Below are positions 13,471 through 19,890 of a stretch of 42,664 bases of DNA, in pieces. Made by a program: the position numbers and the translations under genes. Origin of the DNA: a virus; the IMG/VR virus record IMGVR_UViG_3300025164_001626, positions 1-42,664 of that record; one strand, 5' to 3'. Each line of letters opens with the position of its first letter. The stretch's first letter is position 1. Under the pieces are notes generated by a model that worked only from the letters and a program-made list of their open reading frames with translations, was not told the DNA's origin and ran no database searches.

Positions 13471-13677
13471 TTGATAGGGGCAATAAAAGATAAAGGAGAA
13501 ATTCAAGAAGAAAGAAAGGAGAAATTTGTCACCCCAGAAAAACATAGGGAAGACATATACAAATTGGATAATGCTGCTCATGATGCCATCTCCTATGTAG
13601 GCCTAGCGAATTATAAGGGGAGAGAAGCAGAAGCCCACCAAAGGATCACCAAATTAGAAAAGGAACTTTTATCATGA
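13471..13677 (+). CDS. 3' part of the interrupted gene or separate small gene, 68 aa
   Basis: In the same frame as 13315 but after its TAA. A TTG at 13471 could start it but has no clear ribosome binding site, which favours the broken-gene reading. The second half (KHREDIYKLDNAAHDAI ... QRITKLEKELLS) is a long helix, probably coiled coil. Ends overlapping the next ATG. Confidence 0.4.
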   Translation: MIGAIKDKGEIQEERKEKFVTPEKHREDIYKLDNAAHDAISYVGLANYKGREAEAHQRITKLEKELLS

Positions 13678-14069
13678 AAATAACTCTGGAACGTAAAAAT
13701 GATCCTATCCTTAGATCCCCCATTTACATATTAACGGTGGGTCTTCATAAGTATCATTACGAGAAACTCACTGATGTTTTACTCAGAGAGGCTATTTTGT
13801 TTGAACCTTCTCAGAAAGAAAAGAAACCTAGACATACCATGAAAGTTTCTAAGAAACCAAAGAAGTTTCCATTGGGAGATGTCATATTAAAAATATTACC
13901 AAAAAATGATTCTCCTGGTATACCAATGGGGGATGTGATTCAACTTACTAAAACCCCCAGATCATTTAGTGCGTCAATTTGGGGAGCAGTGATGGGGAAA
14001 TTGGTAAAGAAGGGAAAAGTTAAAAGTACAATAGTGAAAGGCATTAATTATTATAGGAGGGCAAAATGA
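13674..14069 (+). CDS. Winged-helix-like protein, 131 aa
   Basis: ATG 13674 overlaps the previous stop. The first 50 residues are alpha/beta. After a basic linker (KKEKKPRHTMKVSKKPKKF) the region LGDVILKILPKNDSPGIPMG and SIWGAVMGKLVKKGKVKSTI followed by NYYRRA looks like a winged helix: helix, recognition helix, and a basic wing. Likely DNA-binding; possible regulator. Confidence 0.6.
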   Translation: MKITLERKNDPILRSPIYILTVGLHKYHYEKLTDVLLREAILFEPSQKEKKPRHTMKVSKKPKKFPLGDVILKILPKNDSPGIPMGDVIQLTKTPRSFSASIWGAVMGKLVKKGKVKSTIVKGINYYRRAK

Positions 14070-14359
14070 AGAAAGATCCTATGAGCAGACAAATAGCACC
14101 AAGATGGGGAGGATTAAGTAATCTCAGAATGGCAGAGAAATTAACCTCTGGAGAATGCGTTGATCTGTCTTCTTGCAAAAGAACCAAGGAAGGGGATTAT
14201 ATCCTCACTCAATTTACTGAAGGGGTGGATTATTGCGATGCTGATACAGAAAATTGGATTTGGTCTATCGGTTGTAATAATAAAACAGGGAAAATATTAG
14301 CATCTACCAGTGCTAAGTTTTATGATAATCCCTCATTCGTGTGTCTTTGGTTGAGGTGA
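14066..14359 (+). CDS. Hypothetical protein, 97 aa
   Basis: ATG 14066 overlaps the previous stop and follows TATAGGAGGGCAAA. The sequence has several Cys and Trp residues (ECVDLSSCKR, WIWSIGCNNKTGKILAS) and a beta-rich C-terminus that resembles small unnamed phage proteins. No function inferred. Confidence 0.55.
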   Translation: MKKDPMSRQIAPRWGGLSNLRMAEKLTSGECVDLSSCKRTKEGDYILTQFTEGVDYCDADTENWIWSIGCNNKTGKILASTSAKFYDNPSFVCLWLR

Positions 14360-14361
14360 AT

Positions 14362-14565
14362 ATGGATAACAATATAATTGAACACTGGGACAAAGATGAA
14401 TTAGTTGCTATGGCAAACTCCGTTATATCTGATGCAGATGAGATTCAAGGATTCTTGGCACTCCCACCAAATCCATTAAAAGGGCCGATAAATAAATTGG
14501 CGGGGAATATTTTAGTTTTAGGTATGTTGGTCAAAGAGATTTTGAGAAGATCAAATATTAAGTAA
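14362..14565 (+). CDS. Helical hypothetical protein, 67 aa
   Basis: ATG 14362 follows GGTTGAGGTGAAT. Two predicted helices (ELVAMANSVISDADEIQGFL and NKLAGNILVLGMLVKEILRR). No recognised family. The next gene starts 9 bases downstream after AAGTAAGGAGAAAAT. Confidence 0.55.
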   Translation: MDNNIIEHWDKDELVAMANSVISDADEIQGFLALPPNPLKGPINKLAGNILVLGMLVKEILRRSNIK

Positions 14566-14574
14566 GGAGAAAAT

Positions 14575-14775
14575 ATGAGATTAGAAAGAAGAGATATATG
14601 GTTAGTGGGGTGGTGGAAAATACAAACAAGATCAAAAGAATTTACCGTAATGTCTGCTTTCTCAACCGAGAAGGAAGCGGAGGAAAAACAAGAATGGTAT
14701 GAAAAAACATATACAAATAGGGAAGAAACGTATGTAATTCAAAAAGTAAAAAGTTGGTTTCCAACGGAATGTTGA
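14575..14775 (+). CDS. Hypothetical protein, 66 aa
   Basis: ATG 14575 follows AAGTAAGGAGAAAAT. Basic N-terminus, a Trp-rich strand (IWLVGWWKIQ), then a charged helix (STEKEAEEKQEWYEK). Typical small alpha/beta phage protein of unknown role, preceding the split helicase. Confidence 0.55.
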   Translation: MRLERRDIWLVGWWKIQTRSKEFTVMSAFSTEKEAEEKQEWYEKTYTNREETYVIQKVKSWFPTEC

Positions 14776-14790
14776 AGGAGAAAAAAAATA

Positions 14791-15714
14791 ATGGCCAATT
14801 ATATAGAACTAAAAACAGAAGATTTCAAAGAAATTTTTAATTCTTTACGCTTAAATTATCAAGAATTCGATAACCCCCGATCTGGAGAAATTCAATTCAA
14901 AGTTAAAACAGAACACCCCATAATTAGTGTTATGATTTATTCTAGTGTAGACAAAAAAATGGGGGTAACAAGAGGAGTGGGGGAAGATGCAATTAGATTA
15001 GTTTTTTGGTCAGATAGAGATAATCGGCCTTTGGGAAAAGGAAAAAGGATCTACCGAGTTACCAATATGAAATCAATTTCCGATAGAATATCAAAAACAA
15101 TAAAAGAGTTTCTTTCAAAAGCTCCTAATGAATCTTTAACCGACTGGAGATATATCAAAGCCATATTAGAAGAAACGGTCAGAATTTCATCCAATCTGTC
15201 ATTCGCAGAGAATCTTCTCACCGGATTGGAAAAGTACAAAAGTTTGACAGATGGGCAACTTGCCTATGTTTTGGGGGAAGTTTCTCCCAAAGGGTATGCA
15301 ACCATGGAGGCGAAAATCCTGTCAAAAGGTTGGGTATATGATCCTACTTTCGTTGAAGTAGAAGAGGAAATCAGAGAACCAGGAGCCGACGAAAATGAAT
15401 ACGAAGCCCCTATCAAAGGGTGCGAGGCCCCTCAAGAAAACGGGAACGGGGGAGAGGACAGGGGGGAAAGAGATCGCCAAGTTCAAGTGGGAAAGTATAG
15501 CAACATAACAGTAGTATCGGACACTCCGGGGATGGAATTAGTGCCCACTACCGGATACCCCTACAAATTTGAAAAATTTAACCCTGTTCAAAGTTTAGTA
15601 TTCCCGTTTAGAAAAGATGATTGCAATTTGATTCTAGGATCTTCAACGAGTAGTGGTAAGACAATTGCAGCGGAGATAATTATGGAAGAAATTTTACGAG
15701 GGGGGAATCGGTGA
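14791..15714 (+). CDS. Ski2/Hel308-like SF2 helicase, N-terminal half (split gene), 307 aa
   Basis: ATG 14791 follows GAAGGAGAAAAAAATA. Residues 1-230 are an extra N-terminal region with no motif I recognise, ending in an acidic/Gly-rich linker. Helicase motifs then begin: FNPVQ (263-267, Q-motif-like) and the Walker A / motif I GSSTSSGKT (283-291). The frame stops 16 residues later, before motif Ia. All remaining helicase motifs are in the protein starting at 16666, and a homing endonuclease gene lies exactly between. The two halves presumably associate to make an ATPase, or the gene is being lost. Bases 15418-15438 carry the second copy of a 21-base repeat. Confidence 0.85.
   Translation: MANYIELKTEDFKEIFNSLRLNYQEFDNPRSGEIQFKVKTEHPIISVMIYSSVDKKMGVTRGVGEDAIRLVFWSDRDNRPLGKGKRIYRVTNMKSISDRISKTIKEFLSKAPNESLTDWRYIKAILEETVRISSNLSFAENLLTGLEKYKSLTDGQLAYVLGEVSPKGYATMEAKILSKGWVYDPTFVEVEEEIREPGADENEYEAPIKGCEAPQENGNGGEDRGERDRQVQVGKYSNITVVSDTPGMELVPTTGYPYKFEKFNPVQSLVFPFRKDDCNLILGSSTSSGKTIAAEIIMEEILRGGNR
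15418..15438 (+). repeat. Dispersed 21-base repeat, copy 2 (inside coding sequence)
   Basis: Identical to 8231-8251. Here it encodes KGCEAPQE within the linker of the helicase N-terminal half; the other copy is intergenic. An exact 21-base match is far beyond chance in a 42-kb window. Confidence 0.6.
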
Positions 15715-16676
15715 AAAGAAAGTTACTTTTAATAAAACGAACCATTCCCAAATGTTTGTGTGGGTGCGGCAAAATAGTTAAATCAATAAGACATAATTTT
15801 ATACATGGACATAATATTGTAATATTAATGAAAAATGATCCTAATTGGCATAAAAAATTAGAAAAGACAATGATGAAAAAATATGGAGTTAAAAATATTC
15901 AACAAATCCCAGAAGTAAGAAGTAGATCAGTAAAAACTAGAAAAGAAAGATATTCTCATTGGATGGGAAATCTAACAAAAAGTCAAATAGAAGAATTTAA
16001 ACAAAATTGTTCAAAAGGTGGAAAAATAGGAGGAAAATCCACCGCAAAAAGATGGAAAGATAACCCAGAAGAATTTAACGAATTTTTAAGAAAAGGCCAT
16101 GAATCTCAAAAAGGCCCCGGTAATCATTATGAAAATAGTAGAGGGATTAATAACCCCATGAATTTTCCGGGGATAAGAGAAAAACATAAACAAGCTGTTA
16201 TAATAGCTATGAACAAAGAAGAAACGAAGAGGAAACAACGGGAAGGATACTACAAAAAATACGGAGTGCCCTATTTTGTACTAACTGAAGAACATATGAA
16301 AAGATTAAAAAATTGTTATTCAAAACCACATAAAGATCTATTTAATGCCTTACATAATATTGACCCCTCTTTTCAAAAAGAAAAATTAGTTCATACCAAA
16401 AAATCTTCTTATAGAGTTGATATTATAAACAAGCCCACAAAATTAATTATAGAATGCTACGGAGATTACTGGCATTGTAACCCTTTAATATGGAATCCAA
16501 ATGATTATAATAAATCAATAAAAAGAACTGCCCAAGAAAAATGGAAAGAAGATGAAAGTAGAATTCAATCCATACAATCTGAAGGATTTAAAGTTTTAGT
16601 ATTTTGGGAAATGGATATTATTCAAGATTTAGAGCAAATACTGCAAATTATAATAGGAGTAAAAAATGACAATTAA
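15711..16676 (+). CDS. Vsr-like homing endonuclease inserted in helicase gene, 321 aa
   Basis: GTG 15711 overlaps the helicase stop (GTGA) and follows CGAGGGGGGAATC. The N-terminus has a Cys-rich knuckle (CLCGCGK) with His residues. The middle contains repeated basic helices like those of phage homing endonucleases. The C-terminal domain reads YRVDIINKPTKLIIECYGDY then WHCNP, the D...E...GDYWH core of Vsr / very-short-patch-like endonucleases, and ends FKVLVFWEMDI. Free-standing enzymes of this kind copy themselves into cognate genes. It sits precisely between helicase motif I and motif Ia and overlaps both halves, with no intron or intein remaining. Confidence 0.85.
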   Translation: MKRKLLLIKRTIPKCLCGCGKIVKSIRHNFIHGHNIVILMKNDPNWHKKLEKTMMKKYGVKNIQQIPEVRSRSVKTRKERYSHWMGNLTKSQIEEFKQNCSKGGKIGGKSTAKRWKDNPEEFNEFLRKGHESQKGPGNHYENSRGINNPMNFPGIREKHKQAVIIAMNKEETKRKQREGYYKKYGVPYFVLTEEHMKRLKNCYSKPHKDLFNALHNIDPSFQKEKLVHTKKSSYRVDIINKPTKLIIECYGDYWHCNPLIWNPNDYNKSIKRTAQEKWKEDESRIQSIQSEGFKVLVFWEMDIIQDLEQILQIIIGVKNDN

Positions 16677-18576
16677 GCAAGAAACAAAAAAAATATTGTA
16701 CATGGCTCCGTTAAAATCGCTCAGTATGGAAAAATATAATGATTGGAAAATCAGATTCCCCGACAAAAAAATATGTATTTTGACGGGGGATTACACCTTA
16801 ACGGAAGAGAAATCAAGAGAACTTAATCAAGCCGATATAATCATTTGTACAAGCGAAATGGTAGACTCTCGTACCAGGAGAATGGGAACTGAGAAAGGAT
16901 TTTGGCTGCACCAAGTGGGACTCCTAATAGTAGACGAATCTCATATTTTAACTACATCAAGAGGTTCAGCAGTAGAAGCTGGAGTTATGAGATTTACGTC
17001 TATTAATAAAAATGCAAGAATTATTTTTCTATCCGCCACGATGCCAAACGTGGATGAACTAGGAGCTTGGCTTAAAACTTTAAACGGAAAAGAAACAAAG
17101 GTGATTTATTCTACTTGGCGTCCTGTAATTCTTCAATTTCATTATAAAGAATACCCCATCATAAGAACACGATTTGGAGGAGAAAGTTACCAAGCTGCTC
17201 AAGAAGCTAAAAAATCCATCGCTATTGAAATTGTTAAATCAAAACCTACTGAAAAGTTTTTAGTGTTTACTCATGATAAAGGAATTGGTAGAAGTCTTGT
17301 AAAACGATTTGCTGAAGAAGGAATAGAATCTCAATTTCATAATGCAGATTTAGATTTAAATGAAAGACAAGAAATAGAGTCATCTTTTAGAAAAAGAGAT
17401 GGTGGATTAAGAACTATGATTTCTACATCTACCACTGCATGGGGTGTCAATCTCCCAGCAAGAAACGTAATTATAGTAGGCATTCATAGAGGAATTACAG
17501 AAGTAGATGAACTAGATATTCTGCAGATGTCAGGCAGAGCCGGAAGATACGGAATTGACTTGCAAGGAGACGTTTATTTAATCATTCCAGAAATGACTAC
17601 AGAATCTTGGAAAGAAGTTTTTAGAAATCCAAGACCTGTTACCTCCGTACTAAAATCTCACCAAGTTCTCGCATTTCACGTTTTAGCAGAAATTCAAAAT
17701 AAAGTAGTAACGGACGCCAAATCTCTTCTTGCTTGGTACTCTCGTTCTCTAGCATATTTTCAAAAAGAAGAATTTACTATTGAAGATGCTAAAGGACTTT
17801 TAAACGATCTGGAAAAAATGGAAATGGTAATAAATAAGGAGACTCATTACATTTTAACGGGGTTAGGAAAAGTATCAGGGTGGTTATATTTTTCACCTTA
17901 CGACGTTTATCACTGGTTCAAGAATTTTGACCAATTATTCGGAACCCCAAAAACAAACGATGTTTGTCCAGTTTGTAAACTTCCCAATATTATAACAGAA
18001 CCCAAAATTTGTTGCGGATATTGTGGATGGTCTTATACAAAACCCATAGTAGATGATATATCCATATCATGGGCTTTAACAGATATTCCCTCGCATGATT
18101 GGGGGTACCTACCTAAAGAAATAAAAGATTTAGCGGAGGAAATGAGATGGAAACTTCGTAACCGGGGAATTATGGCGTCAGATGCTATACATTTTTCGTT
18201 GGCTGCTTATAAATTACTAAATGGAGATGAATTAGACGGTCCTTTGAAAACTAATGCTCGAACTATTAAATATGATATTCAACGAGTAATTCAGGCATTA
18301 AGTTTAATAGATTTTCATCATGGACGTTGGGACAAAAAAGAATTTTGGAAAATTATCCCAATTAGAATTCAATATGGAATACCAGAGGAAATGATCCCCC
18401 TCGTAAAAATTCCAGGGATCGGGGGAGTTAAGGCACGCAAACTTTTTGATAGAGGGATTCATTCTTTACAAGATATCCTTGAAAAGACGGAGGTTTTGAA
18501 ATCTATTTTTGTCCCCACATTCGTCAAGAAAATACAAAATGACGCCCGTAAAATAATATTAGCGGAGGGGAAATGA
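16666..18576 (+). CDS. Ski2/Hel308-like SF2 helicase, C-terminal part (split gene), 636 aa
   Basis: ATG 16666 lies within the end of the endonuclease gene, behind ATAGGAGTAAAAA. It opens with motif Ia (KKILYMAPLKSLSMEKYNDW), then motif II DESH, motif III SATMP, the IV-V region (FLVFTHDKG; STSTTAWGVNLPARNVIIVG) and motif VI QMSGRAGRYG. A four-Cys zinc module follows (CPVCKLPN ... CCGYCGW, about residues 427-450). The C-terminus has a helix-hairpin-helix IPGIGGVKARKLFDRGI, as in Hel308/HelQ. The Walker A motif is absent because it is on the protein starting at 14791. Likely role: remodelling of replication forks or recombination intermediates. Confidence 0.9.
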   Translation: MTIKQETKKILYMAPLKSLSMEKYNDWKIRFPDKKICILTGDYTLTEEKSRELNQADIIICTSEMVDSRTRRMGTEKGFWLHQVGLLIVDESHILTTSRGSAVEAGVMRFTSINKNARIIFLSATMPNVDELGAWLKTLNGKETKVIYSTWRPVILQFHYKEYPIIRTRFGGESYQAAQEAKKSIAIEIVKSKPTEKFLVFTHDKGIGRSLVKRFAEEGIESQFHNADLDLNERQEIESSFRKRDGGLRTMISTSTTAWGVNLPARNVIIVGIHRGITEVDELDILQMSGRAGRYGIDLQGDVYLIIPEMTTESWKEVFRNPRPVTSVLKSHQVLAFHVLAEIQNKVVTDAKSLLAWYSRSLAYFQKEEFTIEDAKGLLNDLEKMEMVINKETHYILTGLGKVSGWLYFSPYDVYHWFKNFDQLFGTPKTNDVCPVCKLPNIITEPKICCGYCGWSYTKPIVDDISISWALTDIPSHDWGYLPKEIKDLAEEMRWKLRNRGIMASDAIHFSLAAYKLLNGDELDGPLKTNARTIKYDIQRVIQALSLIDFHHGRWDKKEFWKIIPIRIQYGIPEEMIPLVKIPGIGGVKARKLFDRGIHSLQDILEKTEVLKSIFVPTFVKKIQNDARKIILAEGK

Positions 18577-18713
18577 TTCTAAAGAAAAGATATATAGAAT
18601 ACGTTAGAATAGAAAACCTTCGAACACCATCTAACAGTAGAGATCATAGAATGCGACGCCCCTGTATTCAAAACGAGGGTCCTTATCTCAATGGTAGAGA
18701 AAGCGGCCCATAA
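18573..18713 (+). CDS. Possible small ORF running into the tRNA, 46 aa
   Basis: ATG 18573 overlaps the helicase stop (ATGA) and follows GCGGAGGGGAA, a good site. The last third of the frame is antisensical as protein because it reads through the first half of the tRNA. Either a real small gene was cut by arrival of the tRNA, or this is a coupling artefact. Low confidence. Confidence 0.25.
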   Translation: MILKKRYIEYVRIENLRTPSNSRDHRMRRPCIQNEGPYLNGRESGP

Positions 18714-18751
18714 CCGCTGCTATCCCGGTTCGAATCTGGGAGGACCCACCA
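18677..18751 (+). tRNA. tRNA with CAT anticodon (Met, or Ile2 if lysidine-modified)
   Basis: Full cloverleaf by eye: acceptor GGGTCCT/AGGACCC with discriminator A and encoded CCA; D arm TCTC/GAGA; anticodon stem AGCGG/CCGCT with loop CCCATAA; five-base variable loop GCTAT; T arm CCCGG/CTGGG with loop TTCGAAT. The first pair is G-C and the anticodon stem lacks three G-C pairs, so it is not a bacterial initiator. Position 33 is C instead of the near-universal U. It could decode ATG, or ATA after TilS lysidine modification; ATA codons are frequent in these genes. Confidence 0.93.
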
Positions 18752-18771
18752 AATATTAAGGGGGGATGAAA

Positions 18772-18996
18772 ATGAAAACGTGGGACGAGATTCAGAAAGA
18801 TGCTAAAAAGGGGCCTTTGAAAAAGAACAAGAATTGGTTCTTAAATGAAAAAGAAAGGTTAGTTATATTGGCAGTTGGAAAATTGGTAGAAGAAGTCCAA
18901 CGAAAAGTGGTGGAAGACTTCCATGACGGAGATAAAAATTACGATTGCGATAGTTCTTTATGTAAAGCATTAAAAGAATTTAATAATATTAAATAA
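18772..18996 (+). CDS. Hypothetical protein, 74 aa
   Basis: ATG 18772 is preferred over ATG 18766 because TTAAGGGGGG gives a proper spacing only for the second. Lysine-rich N-terminus, then a helix (EKERLVILAVGKLVEEVQRKVVEDF). It lies immediately downstream of the tRNA. No family recognised. Confidence 0.5.
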   Translation: MKTWDEIQKDAKKGPLKKNKNWFLNEKERLVILAVGKLVEEVQRKVVEDFHDGDKNYDCDSSLCKALKEFNNIK

Positions 18997-19008
18997 TAGA
19001 AATAATGA

Positions 19009-19037
19009 TTTACTTTTTAATGGGGACATTATTTAAA
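19009..19037 (+). promoter_or_regulatory. Possible sigma-70-type promoter
   Basis: TTTACT (19009-19014) and TTTAAA (19032-19037) are 17 bases apart in the 98-base gap before the phosphatase fragment and sigma-like gene. Each box matches consensus at 4 of 6 positions. Weak evidence in AT-rich DNA. Confidence 0.2.
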
Positions 19038-19094
19038 AGACTATGAAAAAAGTGGATAGAATGAAAGTCGCATGATTAAACGGAGGAGAATACT

Positions 19095-19304
19095 TTGATT
19101 TGGTTCCTTAGCGATACGCATTTCAACCATAGTGCGATAGTCACTTATTGCGGTCGCCCGTTTAAAGATGCGAAAGATATGGACGATACTATTATTCGAA
19201 ATTGGAATGAAATAGTAAAACCAGAAGATACCGTTTATCGTTTAGGGGACTTCGCCTTATGCTATACAATGAATTTCTGGACAGAAATAAAGGAGAAAAA
19301 ATGA
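19095..19304 (+). CDS. Truncated calcineurin-like metallophosphatase, 69 aa
   Basis: TTG 19095 follows CGGAGGAGAATACT. Residues 2-53 match the start of small metallophosphoesterases: FLSDTHFNHSAIVTYCGRPF with the D-x-H motif, then MDDTIIRNWNEIVKPEDTVY and LGDFAL with the G-D motif. Family members run to about 170 residues and need a later GNHD and two more His motifs, which are absent. The frame leaves the family after GDFAL and ends in the next gene's start. It is therefore a broken remnant, unlikely to be catalytic. Confidence 0.7.
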   Translation: MIWFLSDTHFNHSAIVTYCGRPFKDAKDMDDTIIRNWNEIVKPEDTVYRLGDFALCYTMNFWTEIKEKK

Positions 19305-19801
19305 CAAAAAGAAATCCAGAGGATTACAAGAAAATTATCATAAGATGGGCCGTTCAATTCTCCCCATCTTTGAAAGAAGACATAGATGATCTAATTCAAG
19401 AGGGGTATATGTGCTACATGGAACTATTAAAATATGAAGAAGAATATGGATTGGATTGCTCTTTCGAAGCTGCACTATCTAATCATATCAAAACTACTTT
19501 TCTTATTTTCTACAAAAAAAATAAGGCCGCAAAGAGAACGGGGGAAATGATAGATTTTGCTTATATGGAAGAAATGATGGGGAAAAACCCCTGGAGGAAA
19601 ATAGAAGAATATATCAGTCTTTCGAAGGAAATGAGGGAGGTGGCAGATGTAGTTCTATCCGCTCCACAAGAGTTTATTGACTTAATACGAATGGAAGATT
19701 TTAAAACGGGTTTGTCCAAATATATGAGAAAATATAAAGGGTGGTCATTAAAGAAAGTAAACCAATTCTGGGAAGAATTCAAGTTAAAGGAAAACGTATA
19801 G
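19301..19801 (+). CDS. Sigma-70 region-2-like phage transcription factor, 166 aa
   Basis: ATG 19301 follows AAATAAAGGAGAAAAA and overlaps the previous stop. Residues 26-68 read KEDIDDLIQEGYMCYMELLK then CSFEAALSNHIKTTFLIFY, matching the DDLIQEG...FxxYLxxxIKxxF core of sigma-70 region 2 (core-binding and -10 recognition). The C-terminal helices (residues 95-166) may replace region 4, as in divergent phage sigma factors. The promoter-like motif starts 2 bases after its stop and precedes the GC-richer two-gene unit, fitting a role in a later transcription class. The call is from motif pattern only. Confidence 0.65.
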   Translation: MTKRNPEDYKKIIIRWAVQFSPSLKEDIDDLIQEGYMCYMELLKYEEEYGLDCSFEAALSNHIKTTFLIFYKKNKAAKRTGEMIDFAYMEEMMGKNPWRKIEEYISLSKEMREVADVVLSAPQEFIDLIRMEDFKTGLSKYMRKYKGWSLKKVNQFWEEFKLKENV

Positions 19802-19802
19802 G

Positions 19803-19828
19803 GTGAAAGTGTTAGAAATCCTGTAGTA
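19803..19828 (+). promoter_or_regulatory. Promoter-like motif, copy 2
   Basis: Same 26-base pattern as 2070-2095, one mismatch: GTGAAAGTG, T, TAGAAATCCTGTAGTA. It begins 2 bases after the sigma-like gene and ends 62 bases before the ATG of the 671-aa gene, within an 89-base non-coding gap. Confidence 0.5.
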
Positions 19829-19890
19829 TACGTAGAGAGAATTTTTATAAGACATGAAAGGTAAATTCATACCTTTAAGAAAGAGGGCGT

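Noticed and set aside
14791-18576. Split intein or group I intron as the cause of the helicase split
   Set aside because: No intein splicing blocks at the edges, and no room for intron RNA: the endonuclease overlaps both halves by a few bases.
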